A DNA stretch of 64,000 bases from Mycobacterium sp. URHD0025 (GTDB lineage: Bacteria; Actinomycetota; Actinomycetes; Mycobacteriales; Mycobacteriaceae), in NCBI RefSeq assembly GCF_000426065.1, contig NZ_AUEQ01000007.1:372001-436000 (forward strand), written 5' to 3'. This document shows positions 9,043-18,608 of this stretch, one piece after another; the stretch's first letter is position 1; each line of letters starts with the position of its first letter. Made by a program: the position numbers and the translations under genes. The notes under the pieces are model-generated. The model was not told the origin of the DNA, ran no database searches, and was given only the letters and a program-made list of their open reading frames with translations.

Positions 9043-9858
9043 GTGACTGATGAAACGTCAGGCCCGGCAGAGCCGGTGACCGACGCAACCGGGGACGCGA
9101 AATCGTCCTCCGTAACCGCTGCTCCGCCCCGGCGGCGGCTGCGTCTGCTGCTCACCGTTGCTGCTGTGGTGCTGTTCGTCGACGTGGTGACCAAGGTGCT
9201 GGCGGTGCGCCTGCTGACACCTGGTCAGCCCGTGTCGATCATCGGTGACACCGTCACCTGGACGCTGGTGCGCAACTCCGGCGCGGCGTTCTCGATGGCA
9301 ACCGGATACACCTGGGTCCTCACGCTCATCGCGACCGGCGTGGTGATCGGCATCGTGTGGATGGGCCGCCGGCTGGTCTCGCCGTGGTGGGCGATCGGTC
9401 TGGGCATGATCCTTGGCGGTGCGACGGGAAATCTGATCGACCGCTTCTTCCGAGCCCCCGGTCCGTTGCGCGGCCACGTGGTGGACTTCTTCTCGGTCGG
9501 CTGGTGGCCGGTGTTCAACGTGGCCGATCCCGCGGTGGTGGGCGGTGCGATCCTGTTGGTGGCCCTGTCGCTGTTCGGCTTCGACTTCGACACCGTCGGA
9601 CGCCGGCGCCTGGGCGACCCCTCGGGCGGCGACGCCAAACCACAACCCGAGCCGACAGAAGGCGCCGACGCTCCGGCCGCAGACACCGAGGTCACGGATT
9701 CCGGGGCCGCAGATTCCGGGTCCGCAGATTCCGGGTCCGCAGATTCCGGGGCCGCGGATACCGAGGGCGCCGAGGACGGCCAGCCAGACGAGCCCGGCGA
9801 GGCCGACTCCCCGTCGGGCGAGTCGAGCACGGTCGGTCGCCAGGCCGAGACCTCATAG
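9043..9858 (+). CDS. lspA: Prolipoprotein signal peptidase (signal peptidase II)
   Basis: 271 residues from GTG at 9043. It is the membrane aspartyl protease that cleaves lipoprotein signal peptides after lipidation. Four hydrophobic helices lie at about 30-48, 83-101, 111-128 and 160-180. The catalytic aspartates are Asp133 in GNLIDRFF and Asp162 in FNVADPA. The frame stays open upstream to 8065, but that stretch is antisense to ansA and is not coding. The C-terminus is extended by about 80 acidic, low-complexity residues that include four ADSG-type repeats, well beyond the roughly 165-residue E. coli enzyme. It shares its last base with the next gene's GTG, so translation is probably coupled. 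Confidence 0.95.
   Translation: MTDETSGPAEPVTDATGDAKSSSVTAAPPRRRLRLLLTVAAVVLFVDVVTKVLAVRLLTPGQPVSIIGDTVTWTLVRNSGAAFSMATGYTWVLTLIATGVVIGIVWMGRRLVSPWWAIGLGMILGGATGNLIDRFFRAPGPLRGHVVDFFSVGWWPVFNVADPAVVGGAILLVALSLFGFDFDTVGRRRLGDPSGGDAKPQPEPTEGADAPAADTEVTDSGAADSGSADSGSADSGAADTEGAEDGQPDEPGEADSPSGESSTVGRQAETS
9697..9756 (+). repeat. Four 15-bp tandem repeats in the lspA tail
   Basis: Units at 9697, 9712, 9727 and 9742 of the form GATTCCGGGKCCGCR, encoding [10 protein letters not shown] repeats in the acidic cytoplasmic tail. The length is a multiple of three, so the frame is insensitive to copy number. Confidence 0.9.
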
Positions 9859-10781
9859 TGACCACCCGGTCGATGCCCGTGCCTGAGGGCCTGGCGGGAA
9901 TGCGAGTCGATGCCGGCCTGGCCCGGCTGCTGGGGTTGTCGCGTACCGCGGTGGCGGCCATGGCCGAGGACGGCGGTGTCGACATCGACGGCGCCCCGGC
10001 CGCGAAGTCCGACAAACTCGTCGCCGGTGCCTGGCTGGAGGTGCGGCTGCCGGAAGCGCCCGGACCCGTCGAGAACACCCCGGTCGACATCGAGGGTATG
10101 GACATCCTCTACGCCGACGACGACATCGTGGCGGTGGACAAGCCGCCGGGGGTGGCTGCGCACGCGACGGTCGGCTGGCACGGACCGACGGTTTTGGGAG
10201 GCCTTGCCGCCGCGGGTTTCCGGATCAGCACGTCGGGCATCCACGAACGTCAGGGCATCGTGCACCGACTCGATGTCGGCACCTCCGGCGTCATGGTGGT
10301 GGCACTCTCCGAGCGGGCGTACACAGTGCTCAAGCGGGCATTCAAGCAGCGCACCGTGGAGAAGCGCTACCACGCGCTGGTCCAGGGGCACCCGGACCCG
10401 TCGAGTGGCACCATCGATGCCCCGATCGGGCGCCACCGGGGTAACGACTGGAAGTTCGCGGTCGTCGAGGGCGGTCGGCACAGCATCACCCACTACGACA
10501 CCATCGAGGCGTTCCAGGCCGCCAGCCTGCTCGACATCCAACTGGAGACCGGCCGGACCCATCAGATCCGCGTGCACTTCGCCGCACTGCACCATCCATG
10601 TTGTGGCGACATGACCTACGGTGCCGATCCCACACTGGCGAAAAAGCTTGGGCTCCAACGTCAATGGTTGCATGCCCGGTCGTTGGCCTTCACGCATCCG
10701 GCCGACGGCCGGCGCGTCGAGATCACGAGCCCGTACCCGGCTGACCTGCAGGCCGCCCTCGACGTGCTGCGCCGCCACTAG
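9858..10781 (+). CDS. RluD-family RNA pseudouridine synthase
   Basis: 307 residues from GTG at 9858, which overlaps the lspA stop (TAGTG). It isomerises specific uridines to pseudouridine, probably in 23S rRNA. An N-terminal S4-like RNA-binding region (about 12-60, [20 protein letters not shown]) precedes the catalytic domain. The motif [15 protein letters not shown] carries the catalytic Asp139, and the later block [19 protein letters not shown] is typical of RluA/RluD/RluC enzymes. It corresponds to Rv1540 of M. tuberculosis. The exact uridine target cannot be read from the sequence, so no gene symbol beyond the family is given. The next gene starts 2 bases after the stop. Confidence 0.93.
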   Translation: MTTRSMPVPEGLAGMRVDAGLARLLGLSRTAVAAMAEDGGVDIDGAPAAKSDKLVAGAWLEVRLPEAPGPVENTPVDIEGMDILYADDDIVAVDKPPGVAAHATVGWHGPTVLGGLAAAGFRISTSGIHERQGIVHRLDVGTSGVMVVALSERAYTVLKRAFKQRTVEKRYHALVQGHPDPSSGTIDAPIGRHRGNDWKFAVVEGGRHSITHYDTIEAFQAASLLDIQLETGRTHQIRVHFAALHHPCCGDMTYGADPTLAKKLGLQRQWLHARSLAFTHPADGRRVEITSPYPADLQAALDVLRRH

Positions 10782-10783
10782 CC

Positions 10784-11731
10784 ATGGGTGTGCAGGCTCC
10801 TCCGCAGAGAGTCGGCACCAGCCGCTCGGGTGTGCTCTACGGCGCCGGCGCCTACATCTGGTGGGGTCTGTGCCCCGGGTTCTTCCTGCTGTTGCTCCCT
10901 GCGGGGGCGCTCGAAGTGCTTGCCCACCGCATCGTGTGGAGCGCGCTGTTCCTGTTGCTGGTGCTGGCGGTGGCCCGGCGGCTCGGCGATCTGCGCCGGC
11001 TGACACGGCGAACGTGGCTGCAACTGCTCGTGGCCGCGGCGCTGATCTCCGTCAACTGGGGCACGTATATCTATGCCGTCACGACCGGCCACGTCGTGGA
11101 TGCCGCGCTCGGATACTTCATCAATCCCTTGGTGAGCGTGTTGCTGGGCGTCGTGGTGTTCCGTGAGCGGATCAGCCGATGGCAGGCGGTGGCACTGGGA
11201 CTCGCACTCGTCGCGGTGGCGATTCTGACCGTCGAACTGGGCGCACCGCCCTACATCGCGGTCGTCCTCGCGTTGTCCTTCGGGGTGTACGGCCTGATCA
11301 AGAAGGTGGTGCGGGCCGACCCGCGGGTGAGTGTGGCCGTAGAAACGCTGCTCGCCCTTCCACTCGCGGCCGGCTACGTGATCACCCTGGAGGTACTCGG
11401 GCGGGGGAACTTCCTCGACCACGGCCCAGGGCATGCGGCGCTGTTGTTGCTTGCCGGGCCGGTCACTGCCGTGCCGTTGCTGCTGTTCGCCGCGGCCGCA
11501 CAGCGGCTTCCGATGGTGACACTGGGCCTGCTGTTCTATCTCAACCCGGGCCTGCAGATGGCCTGGGGTGTGTTCATCGGCCATGAGCCGATGCCGCCGG
11601 GCCGCTGGATCGGGTTCGCGCTGATCTGGGTGGCGCTGGTGATCATGACGTTCGGCGCCCTGCGGAAAAGTCGGACGGATTCGGCGCCCGACATTGTCGA
11701 TCAGGTGGAACCGGAATCGTCATCACGGTGA
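10784..11731 (+). CDS. rarD: RarD/EamA-type membrane transporter
   Basis: 315 residues with about ten hydrophobic helices from residue 16 (GVLYGAGAYIWWGLCPGFFL) to 300. Order and motifs (AHRIVWS, SVNWGTYIYAV, LGYFINPLV, FYLNPGLQ) are those of RarD proteins, the drug/metabolite transporter superfamily group with two EamA repeats. E. coli RarD was named for chloramphenicol sensitivity, but substrates are poorly defined. It sits 2 bases after the pseudouridine synthase gene, in an lspA-rluD-rarD transcription unit. The C-terminal about 25 residues are hydrophilic and cytoplasmic. Function beyond transport is not inferable. Confidence 0.88.
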   Translation: MGVQAPPQRVGTSRSGVLYGAGAYIWWGLCPGFFLLLLPAGALEVLAHRIVWSALFLLLVLAVARRLGDLRRLTRRTWLQLLVAAALISVNWGTYIYAVTTGHVVDAALGYFINPLVSVLLGVVVFRERISRWQAVALGLALVAVAILTVELGAPPYIAVVLALSFGVYGLIKKVVRADPRVSVAVETLLALPLAAGYVITLEVLGRGNFLDHGPGHAALLLLAGPVTAVPLLLFAAAAQRLPMVTLGLLFYLNPGLQMAWGVFIGHEPMPPGRWIGFALIWVALVIMTFGALRKSRTDSAPDIVDQVEPESSSR

Positions 11732-11761
11732 CAGGCTGGAATCGACGACCAGGAGGACACC

Positions 11762-12139
11762 GTGCAGTACTGCCTACTCATGCATTACCAGGAGGGACCG
11801 GAGGCGGGCCTGACCGAGGAGGACATGAAGCCCGCCCAGGCCGCCTTCGCCCGGTATGCCGATGACCTTGATGCGGCCGGCGTTCTCGTCGGAACTCAGG
11901 TGCTTCAATCGGCTTCGGCCACAACCACTTACACTGCGCGCACCGGGGCTGCGGAGATCCAGGACGGACCCTTTGCCGACACCAGGGAGCGGTTGGGTGG
12001 GGTGTTCGTCATCGACGTGCCGGACCTCGACGCGGCATTGGTCTGGGCGGCGAAGTGCCCTGCTGCGGCCTGGGGTTCGGTCGAGGTCAGACCCGTCGCG
12101 GTGACCTACGGCCGGGGTCGGGGTTGGTACACACCCTGA
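11762..12139 (+). CDS. YCII/DGPF-domain protein paired with an ECF sigma factor
   Basis: 125 residues from GTG at 11762, with an AGGAGG-like site just upstream. The sequence starts MQYCLLMHYQEGPEAGLTEE and has the DGPF motif (about residue 67, IQDGPFADTRERLGGVFV), which defines the DGPF group of YCII-related proteins, a dimeric ferredoxin-like alpha/beta-barrel fold. These are regularly encoded next to ECF42-type sigma factors, exactly as here (the next gene overlaps it). The biochemical role is unknown; a stress-linked or regulatory role has been proposed from this linkage. The start is supported by the ribosome site, and the C-terminus overlaps the sigma gene's start region. Confidence 0.88.
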   Translation: MQYCLLMHYQEGPEAGLTEEDMKPAQAAFARYADDLDAAGVLVGTQVLQSASATTTYTARTGAAEIQDGPFADTRERLGGVFVIDVPDLDAALVWAAKCPAAAWGSVEVRPVAVTYGRGRGWYTP

Positions 12140-13344
12140 ACACGCCGGCCGGAGAGCGGCTCACGCAGGTGGTCGGCCAGTCATACGGCCGGCTGCTTGC
12201 GCTGCTGGCGGCACAGTGCCGCGACATCACTGCCGCCGAGGACGCGTTGGCCGATGCCATCGAGCGTGCCGTGCGGTGCTGGCCCGTCGACGGTGTCCCG
12301 GACAACCCCGAGGCGTGGTTGCTGACCGTGGCCCGCAACCGGCTGCGCGACCTGTGGAAATCCGCGGCTCATCGGTTGACCGGGCCGTGGACCGAGGACC
12401 ACGACATCGCCGACGAAGGGGCCGGGCCCGCCGCCATTCCAGACCGTCGGCTTGAGCTCATGCTGGTGTGCGCACACCCGGCCATCGCGCCCGGCATCCG
12501 TACCCCGCTGATGCTGCAGACGGTGCTCGGAGTGGATGCGGGCGCCATCGCCGTGGCATTCGCCGTCGCGCCGGCGACCATGGCGCAGCGGCTGGTGCGG
12601 GCCAAAAAGCGGATCCGCGACACGGGTATTCCGTTCACCCTGCCCGAGCCCGCCGACCTTGCCGCGCGACTACCCGAGGTGCTGCAGGCCGTGTACGGGG
12701 CCTATTCGATCGACTGGCTGTCGGTTCCGCAGTGCCCGGCCATCGAATCGCTGTCGTCGGAGGCACTGCACCTGGCCATGGTGCTCGTGGAGTTGTTGCC
12801 CGACGAGCCTGAAGTGCTGGGCCTGGCCGCACTGATGTGTCTGTGTGAGGCGCGCCGTCCGGCCCGGTTCGACGGATGCGGCAACTTTGTTGCGCTCGAC
12901 GACCAGGACCGTGGCCGGTGGGACGGCGAGCTGTACGCGCGGGGGGACCGTCTGCTGGCCCGGGCCCACGGTTTCGGGCGCCCCGGCCGGTTCCAGTACG
13001 AAGCAGCGATTCAATCGGCGCACTGTGCCCACGACGTGGACCGCCGGACATTACGCAAGCTGTATCGGGCTCTGATGCGATTCGGGCCGTCGCTGGGCGC
13101 TGCCGTGGCACTGGCGGCGTTGGACGGCGAGATCGACGGCCCGGACGCGGGATTGCATGCGCTGGACGAGATCACCGACCGCTCCGCCGACGTGTTCCAG
13201 CCTGCATGGGTGACCCGGGGCCATCTTTTGGCCGAGGCCGGCCGGGGCGACGAGGCGGCAGCGGCGTACCGCCGCGCGATCGATTTGACCACCGACGATG
13301 CGGTACGGACCTACCTGATCGGTCGGGTGTCGAGTCTGCCGTGA
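12124..13344 (+). CDS. ECF42-type RNA polymerase sigma factor with C-terminal extension
   Basis: About 406 residues. Sigma-2-like helices lie near the N-terminus (RLLALLAAQCRDITAAEDAL, then AWLLTVARNRLRDLWK) and a sigma-4 region near 150-185 (AVAFAVAPATMAQRLVRAKK). A long C-terminal extension (about 190-400) has the ECF42 hallmarks LDDQDRGRWD and RFQYEAAIQSAHC and helical, TPR-like repeats. The linked YCII/DGPF gene fits this group, in which the extension is reported to be needed for activity. No anti-sigma factor gene is adjacent, which is normal for ECF42. The start is uncertain: a TTG at 12124 is used because it overlaps the YCII end; a CTG at 12136 is also possible, and an in-frame ATG at 12055 would begin with non-family sequence. 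Confidence 0.85.
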   Translation: MVHTLNTPAGERLTQVVGQSYGRLLALLAAQCRDITAAEDALADAIERAVRCWPVDGVPDNPEAWLLTVARNRLRDLWKSAAHRLTGPWTEDHDIADEGAGPAAIPDRRLELMLVCAHPAIAPGIRTPLMLQTVLGVDAGAIAVAFAVAPATMAQRLVRAKKRIRDTGIPFTLPEPADLAARLPEVLQAVYGAYSIDWLSVPQCPAIESLSSEALHLAMVLVELLPDEPEVLGLAALMCLCEARRPARFDGCGNFVALDDQDRGRWDGELYARGDRLLARAHGFGRPGRFQYEAAIQSAHCAHDVDRRTLRKLYRALMRFGPSLGAAVALAALDGEIDGPDAGLHALDEITDRSADVFQPAWVTRGHLLAEAGRGDEAAAAYRRAIDLTTDDAVRTYLIGRVSSLP

Positions 13345-13380
13345 GACCGCACTGAAGGTCGCATTTGCAGGACCGGCCCT

Positions 13381-13409
13381 TTGACGCCGTTTTGGCAATG
13401 TCATAGGGT
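13381..13409 (+). promoter_or_regulatory. Sigma-A-type promoter of the tetR gene
   Basis: TTGACG (13381-13386), a 17-base spacer, then TAGGGT (13404-13409). The ATG at 13417 lies 7 bases downstream, so the mRNA is probably leaderless. This is one of the best -35/-10 pairs in the window. Confidence 0.65.
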
Positions 13410-13416
13410 TTGCTAG

Positions 13417-14121
13417 ATGACTCCGCATGGCAGGCCCCGAGGCGGCCGTCGAGGGCCCGGCCGACCGGTTGGTGCGGACGCTGCGCTCACTCGTGAACGC
13501 ATCGTGCAAGCGGCCTACGAGGTCATCAACGAGCGCGGGTACGCTGCGGCGACATTCCAGGAGATCGCCAAGCGCAGCGAGCTGAGCCGCCCCACGCTGA
13601 ACTACTATTTCGCCAGTCGCGACGAGCTCTATCGCGCATTGCTCGAGCAGGCGCACGAGGTCGTGACGTCGTGCATCGACGTCGCGAAAGGGCATGAAGG
13701 AACACTGGATCGGCTGCGCGCGTACCTCGATGCCGTGGTCGCGGTGTGGCGTAGAGACCACGCGGTGATCGGCTTTCTGGTCAATGTGCGACTGGAGTCG
13801 CGCCGTAATCCCGAGCTGCCCGCCGCCACGGTCGCGGCCACCCGCGGCTTCCTCGGCGAATTGGTCGAGGACGCGGTGGATCGTCGCGAGCTGCCGCCGC
13901 ACACCGATCAGGCGACACTCGTCGAACTGCTGTACTCGATGATCTGGGGAGTGGGCGCCTACAGTGGTTGGCAGGGTCGGCCGGTCGATGTTCCTGCGAT
14001 AGCCAAGCAACTACATCTTTTGATCGGTAATGGGTTGCTGTGTGAGCCCGATCGTGATCTCCGACTCGCCGGCAAAGACACGCCTGGCGACACGCGCGGA
14101 CGTGTCGGTGGGGCGCCATAG
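13417..14121 (+). CDS. TetR-family transcriptional regulator
   Basis: 234 residues. The N-terminus is Arg/Gly-rich (MTPHGRPRGGRRGPGRPVGA), then a TetR DNA-binding domain at about 25-72: TRERIVQAAYEVINERGYAA followed by TFQEIAKRSELSRPTLNYYF. The ligand-binding half (about 80-210) is unlike any I can name, so the effector is unknown. It sits between the ECF sigma gene and dnaE1 on the same strand but has its own promoter. Its stop is 12 bases before dnaE1, so read-through transcription into dnaE1 is likely; a TAGACT -10-like motif overlaps its stop codon at 14119-14124 and may give dnaE1 a separate near-leaderless start. Confidence 0.9.
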   Translation: MTPHGRPRGGRRGPGRPVGADAALTRERIVQAAYEVINERGYAAATFQEIAKRSELSRPTLNYYFASRDELYRALLEQAHEVVTSCIDVAKGHEGTLDRLRAYLDAVVAVWRRDHAVIGFLVNVRLESRRNPELPAATVAATRGFLGELVEDAVDRRELPPHTDQATLVELLYSMIWGVGAYSGWQGRPVDVPAIAKQLHLLIGNGLLCEPDRDLRLAGKDTPGDTRGRVGGAP

Positions 14122-14133
14122 ACTGGCAGCCCT

Positions 14134-17100
14134 ATGAGCGGTTCATCTTCGGCGTCCTCAGGATCCTTTGTGCACCTGCACAACCACACCGAGTATTCGA
14201 TGCTGGACGGCGCTGCGAAGATCACGCCGATGCTGGCCGAGGCGCAGCGGCTGGGCATGCCGGCCATCGGCATGACCGACCACGGCAACATGTTCGGCGC
14301 CAGCGAGTTCTACAACTCGGCGACCAAGGCCGGCATCAAGCCGATCATCGGTATCGAGGCGTACATCGCACCCGCCTCGCGGTTCGACACCAAGCGTGTC
14401 CAATGGGGTGACCCCGGCCAGAAGAGTGACGACGTCTCGGGTAGCGGTGCCTACACCCACATGACGATGGTCGCGGAGAACGCGACCGGTCTGCGCAACC
14501 TGTTCAAGCTGTCATCGCTGGCTTCCTTCGAAGGTCAGCTCGGCAAGTGGGCGCGCATGGACGCCGAGATCATCGCCGAGCACGCCGAGGGCATCATCGC
14601 GACCACCGGTTGCCCGTCGGGCGAGGTGCAGACCAGGCTGCGGCTCGGGCACCGTCAGGAGGCTCTGGAGGCGGCCGCCAAATGGCGCGAGATCTTCGGT
14701 CCCGAGAACTTCTTCCTCGAGCTCATGGACCACGGTCTCGACATCGAGCGTCGCGTCCGCGAAGGCTTGCTGGAGATCGGGCAGAAGCTCAACATCCCGC
14801 CGCTGGCCACCAACGACTGCCACTACGTGACGCGCGAAGCTTCGCAGAATCACGAGGCGCTGCTGTGCATCCAGACCGGCAAGACCCTGTCGGACCCCAA
14901 CCGGTTCAAGTTCGACGGTGACGGCTACTTCCTCAAATCGGCCGAGGAGATGCGGGCACTGTGGGACTCGCAGGTGCCGGGCGCCTGTGATTCCACGGTC
15001 CTCATCGGCGAACGGGTGCAGTCCTACGCCGACGTGTGGACCCCCACCGATCGCATGCCGGTGTTCCCGGTCCCCGATGGCCACGACCAGGGTTCCTGGC
15101 TCGCCCATGAGGTGCAGGCCGGGCTCGAGCGCCGCTTTCGGGGCGCGTCCGTGCCCACCGAATACACCGATCGGGCGTCTTACGAGATCAAAGTCATCTG
15201 CGAGAAGGGCTTTCCGTCCTACTTCCTGATCGTGGCCGATCTGATCAACTACGCCCGTTCGGTCGGGATCCGGGTGGGCCCGGGCCGTGGGTCGGCCGCC
15301 GGGTCGCTGGTGGCCTACGCGCTCGGCATCACCAACATCGACCCGATCCCACACGGGCTGCTGTTCGAACGGTTCCTCAACCCGGAACGTCCGTCCGCTC
15401 CCGATATCGACATCGACTTCGACGATCGCCGGCGCGGCGAGATGCTGCGGTACGCGGCCAACAAGTGGGGCAGTGACCGGGTGGCCCAGGTCATCACCTT
15501 CGGCACCATCAAAACCAAAGCGGCGCTGAAAGATTCGGCCCGGGTGCATTACGGCCAGCCCGGTTTCGCCATCGCCGACCGGATCACCAAGGCGCTGCCG
15601 CCACCCATCATGGCCAAGGACATCCCCGTGTCGGGGATCACCGACCCGAACCACGAGCGGTACAAGGAGGCCGCCGAGGTCCGCGCCCTGATCGACACCG
15701 ATCCGGACGTGCGGACCATCTTCGAGACGGCGCGCGGCCTGGAAGGACTGGTGCGCAACGCGGGCGTGCATGCCTGCGCGGTGATCATGAGCTCCGAGCC
15801 GCTGGTCGACGCGATCCCGCTGTGGAAGCGTCCGCAGGACGGTGCGATCATCACCGGCTGGGACTACCCATCGTGTGAGGCCATCGGCCTGCTCAAGATG
15901 GACTTCCTGGGTCTGCGAAACTTGACGATCATCGGTGACTGCCTGGAGAACATCAAGGCGAACCGGGGGATCGATCTGGATCTCGAGACGCTGGCGCTCG
16001 ACGATCCAGCCGCCTACGAGCTCCTCGGCCGCGGCGACACGCTGGGCGTGTTCCAGCTCGACGGCAGTGCGATGCGTGACCTGCTGCGGCGCATGCAGCC
16101 CACGGGGTTCAACGATATCGTCGCCGTGCTCGCGCTGTACCGCCCCGGCCCGATGGGCATGAACGCCCACAACGACTACGCGGACCGCAAGAACGGCCGT
16201 CAGCCGATCAAGCCCATCCATCCCGAGCTCGAGGAACCGCTCAAGGAGATCCTGGCCGAGACGTACGGCCTGATCGTCTACCAAGAGCAGATCATGTTCA
16301 TCGCGCAGAAGGTCGCCTCCTACACCATGGGTAAGGCCGACGCGCTGCGTAAGGCCATGGGTAAGAAGAAGCTCGAGGTGCTCGAGGCCGAGTACAAGGG
16401 CTTCAAGGAGGGGATGACGGCCAACGGCTTCTCGGAGGCCGCGGTGAAAGCCTTGTGGGACACCATCCTTCCGTTCGCCGGGTACGCGTTCAACAAGTCG
16501 CATGCCGCCGGCTACGGACTCGTGTCGTACTGGACGGCCTACCTGAAGGCGAACTATCCCGCCGAGTACATGGCCGGTCTGCTGACGTCGGTGGGCGACG
16601 ACAAGGACAAGGCCGCGGTCTACCTCGCCGACTGCCGCCGGCTCGGTATCACCGTGTTGCCACCCGACGTCAACGAATCGGTGCAGAACTTCGCCTCCGT
16701 GGGCGACGACATCCGATTCGGGTTGGGTGCCATTCGCAACGTCGGCGCGAATGTCGTTGCGTCGCTGATCAATACCCGTACCGAGAAGGGTAAGTACGCC
16801 GACTTCTCGGATTACCTCAACAAGATCGACATCGCGGCCTGCAACAAGAAGGTCACCGAATCGTTGGTGAAGGCGGGCGCGTTCGATTCGCTCGGCCACC
16901 CTCGCAAGGGTCTGTTCCTGGTGCACACCGATGCGGTCGATTCCGTGCTCGGCACCAAGAAGGCCGAGGCGATGGGCCAGTTCGACCTGTTCGGCGGCGC
17001 GGATGACGGCGGCACCGATGCGGTGTTCACCATCCGCGTGCCTGACGAGGAGTGGGAGGACAAGCACAAGCTGGCCCTCGAGCGCGAGATGCTCGGGCTG

Positions 17101-17688
17101 TACGTGTCCGGTCATCCACTCAACGGGGTTGCCCACCTGCTCAACAACCAGGTCGACACGCAGATCCCGGCAATTCTCGACGGCGATGTGGCCAACGATG
17201 CGCAGGTGCTCGTCGGCGGCATCCTCGCATCGGTCAACCGCCGGGTGAACAAGAACGGTCTGCCTTGGGCGTCAGCCCAATTGGAGGATCTCACCGGCGG
17301 TATCGAGGTGCTGTTCTTTCCGCAGACGTACTCACTGTTCGGTCACGAGATCGCCGACGACGTGGTCGTGCTGGTCAAGGCGAAGGTCGCGGCCCGCGAT
17401 GACCGGATCGCACTGATCGCCCACGAGCTGGTGGTGCCCGACTTCAGCAGCGCCCAGGCCGACCGGCCGCTGGCCGTGAGTCTGCCCACCCGCCAATGCA
17501 CCATCGACAAGGTCAGCGCGCTCAAGCAGGTGCTGGCCAATCATCCCGGTACGTCCCAGGTGCATCTGCGACTGATCAGCGGTGAACGCATCACCACGTT
17601 GGAGCTGGATCAGTCGCTGCGCGTGACCCCGTCCTCGGCTTTGATGGGCGACCTCAAGGCACTGCTCGGTCCCGGTTGTCTGGGCTGA
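14134..17688 (+). CDS. dnaE1: Replicative DNA polymerase III alpha subunit
   Basis: 1184 residues. It is the essential chromosomal replicase catalytic subunit. The N-terminal PHP domain (about 9-215) begins [17 protein letters not shown], whose histidines form the metal-dependent proofreading exonuclease site shown for M. tuberculosis DnaE1. The palm carries [11 protein letters not shown] near 423-433 with the catalytic aspartates. A helix-hairpin-helix region follows, then the OB-fold domain near 1000-1080 ([17 protein letters not shown]) and a C-terminal tau-binding region. It corresponds to Rv1547. The ATG at 14134 has no strong ribosome site. Its last 79 bases are overlapped by the convergent PPOX-family gene. 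Confidence 0.97.
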   Translation: MSGSSSASSGSFVHLHNHTEYSMLDGAAKITPMLAEAQRLGMPAIGMTDHGNMFGASEFYNSATKAGIKPIIGIEAYIAPASRFDTKRVQWGDPGQKSDDVSGSGAYTHMTMVAENATGLRNLFKLSSLASFEGQLGKWARMDAEIIAEHAEGIIATTGCPSGEVQTRLRLGHRQEALEAAAKWREIFGPENFFLELMDHGLDIERRVREGLLEIGQKLNIPPLATNDCHYVTREASQNHEALLCIQTGKTLSDPNRFKFDGDGYFLKSAEEMRALWDSQVPGACDSTVLIGERVQSYADVWTPTDRMPVFPVPDGHDQGSWLAHEVQAGLERRFRGASVPTEYTDRASYEIKVICEKGFPSYFLIVADLINYARSVGIRVGPGRGSAAGSLVAYALGITNIDPIPHGLLFERFLNPERPSAPDIDIDFDDRRRGEMLRYAANKWGSDRVAQVITFGTIKTKAALKDSARVHYGQPGFAIADRITKALPPPIMAKDIPVSGITDPNHERYKEAAEVRALIDTDPDVRTIFETARGLEGLVRNAGVHACAVIMSSEPLVDAIPLWKRPQDGAIITGWDYPSCEAIGLLKMDFLGLRNLTIIGDCLENIKANRGIDLDLETLALDDPAAYELLGRGDTLGVFQLDGSAMRDLLRRMQPTGFNDIVAVLALYRPGPMGMNAHNDYADRKNGRQPIKPIHPELEEPLKEILAETYGLIVYQEQIMFIAQKVASYTMGKADALRKAMGKKKLEVLEAEYKGFKEGMTANGFSEAAVKALWDTILPFAGYAFNKSHAAGYGLVSYWTAYLKANYPAEYMAGLLTSVGDDKDKAAVYLADCRRLGITVLPPDVNESVQNFASVGDDIRFGLGAIRNVGANVVASLINTRTEKGKYADFSDYLNKIDIAACNKKVTESLVKAGAFDSLGHPRKGLFLVHTDAVDSVLGTKKAEAMGQFDLFGGADDGGTDAVFTIRVPDEEWEDKHKLALEREMLGLYVSGHPLNGVAHLLNNQVDTQIPAILDGDVANDAQVLVGGILASVNRRVNKNGLPWASAQLEDLTGGIEVLFFPQTYSLFGHEIADDVVVLVKAKVAARDDRIALIAHELVVPDFSSAQADRPLAVSLPTRQCTIDKVSALKQVLANHPGTSQVHLRLISGERITTLELDQSLRVTPSSALMGDLKALLGPGCLG

Positions 17689-18152
17689 GCCGGAACGTCC
17701 TGCGGCGCCAGATCGATCCTCACGATCGCGCTGTCGGGCCATACGTCGAGGGTGCGGGCGCGTCGTAGTTTCTCCCGCAACGGAAGATCGCGGTGCACGT
17801 TGGTGATGCCGGGGAGCTTCAACAGCGGCACGATGTTCCACTGCCATCCGTAACGGCGGTGCAGGGCTCGGTTGGCCTGTCGGGCGTCTTCTCTTCCCAG
17901 GACGGTGGCGCGACCGCTCAGCCAGGTGCTGCCGACGATTCGGCCCTTGTAGTCGCAGACCACCAGTTCGACCTCGGGGGTGGCGGTGAGCCTGCGGGTT
18001 TTCGGGCCGATTTTCGTGCGGAACAGCACCGTTCGGCCGTCGAGGACGAACCAGATCGGGGTGTCGACGGGGGTGCCGTCGCGTCGGAAAGTGCGTAGCA
18101 GCGCGTAGTGGGCGCGACCGAGCGTCTCAAGGGCGGTGTCGATATGCGGCAT
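17610..18152 (-). CDS. PPOX-class (FMN/F420-dependent) split-barrel oxidoreductase-like protein
   Basis: 180 residues. It shows the split-beta-barrel flavin-binding fold of pyridoxamine-oxidase-like proteins: [20 protein letters not shown] (about 15-34), [20 protein letters not shown], then [19 protein letters not shown]. The family covers F420- or FMN-dependent reductases abundant in mycobacteria. The substrate is unknown. The gene starts 14 bases from a palindrome it shares with the divergent merR-type gene, so it is probably that regulator's target. The last 26 residues are encoded antisense to the dnaE1 C-terminus (79-base overlap); this tail is Pro/Ser-rich and outside the conserved fold. 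Confidence 0.82.
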   Translation of the reverse strand: MPHIDTALETLGRAHYALLRTFRRDGTPVDTPIWFVLDGRTVLFRTKIGPKTRRLTATPEVELVVCDYKGRIVGSTWLSGRATVLGREDARQANRALHRRYGWQWNIVPLLKLPGITNVHRDLPLREKLRRARTLDVWPDSAIVRIDLAPQDVPAQPRQPGPSSALRSPIKAEDGVTRSD

Positions 18153-18165
18153 GAAACCAGTGAAC

Positions 18166-18187
18166 GACTTAGAGTTGACTCTAAGTC
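18166..18187. promoter_or_regulatory. Palindromic operator between PPOX gene and merR-type gene
   Basis: GACTTAGAG (18166-18174) and CTCTAAGTC (18179-18187) form a perfect 9-bp inverted repeat around TTGA. Size and symmetry fit a MerR-family dimer site. It lies 14 bases before the PPOX start and 21 bases before the regulator ATG, so one bound dimer could affect both genes. TTGACT sequences on both strands inside it could act as -35 boxes. Confidence 0.7.
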
Positions 18188-18207
18188 AAGCTGTGCGAGG
18201 AGGGCAG

Positions 18208-18597
18208 ATGAGCGCGACTCTGACCATTGGGGACGTCACGCAGCGCAGCGGGGTCGCCCAGACCGCCTTGCGCTACTACGAGCAGGTCGGACTGTTACCC
18301 GCGCCGCAGCGTGTGGGCGGGCAGCGCCGCTATCAGGAATCGATCCTGATGCGTCTGGAAGTGATCAGGCTGTGCAAGGCCGCCGGGTTCTCGTTGACCG
18401 AGATCGGACTGCTGCTCAAAGACGACACTCCGGGCCGGCCGGTGGCTCGTGAACTCGCGTGCACCAAGCTGGCCGAGATCGATCGGCAACTGGAGGCGCT
18501 GGTACGGGCGCGGGCCATCATCGAGTGGGGAATGCGGTGCACATGCCCGTCAATCGAGTTGTGCACGTGCGGGATCCATCACGAACTCCCGGCCTGA
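18208..18597 (+). CDS. MerR-family regulator with a C-terminal four-cysteine cluster
   Basis: 129 residues from ATG at 18208, supported by GAGGAGGG 6-13 bases upstream; a longer in-frame start at 18136 would cross the operator. The winged helix (about 6-70) reads IGDVTQRSGVAQTALRYYEQ, then a linker helix near 70-105. The tail holds Cys111, Cys113, Cys119 and Cys121 (CTCPSIELCTC), a CXC-X5-CXC cluster. SoxR, another MerR protein, uses four clustered C-terminal cysteines for a [2Fe-2S] sensor, but with different spacing. A metal or redox sensor role is inferred. The divergent PPOX gene is the likely target. Confidence 0.88.
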   Translation: MSATLTIGDVTQRSGVAQTALRYYEQVGLLPAPQRVGGQRRYQESILMRLEVIRLCKAAGFSLTEIGLLLKDDTPGRPVARELACTKLAEIDRQLEALVRARAIIEWGMRCTCPSIELCTCGIHHELPA

Positions 18598-18608
18598 CGC
18601 ACGAGTGG

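Noticed and set aside
9225..11006. 593-codon minus-strand open frame over lspA/rluD/rarD
   Set aside because: Antisense to three well supported genes, low-complexity sequence, no recognisable domain.
14512..17136. 874-codon minus-strand open frame
   Set aside because: It lies opposite dnaE1 and is a high-GC antisense artefact; its composition (Val/Gly/His/Arg rich, no domains) is not protein-like.
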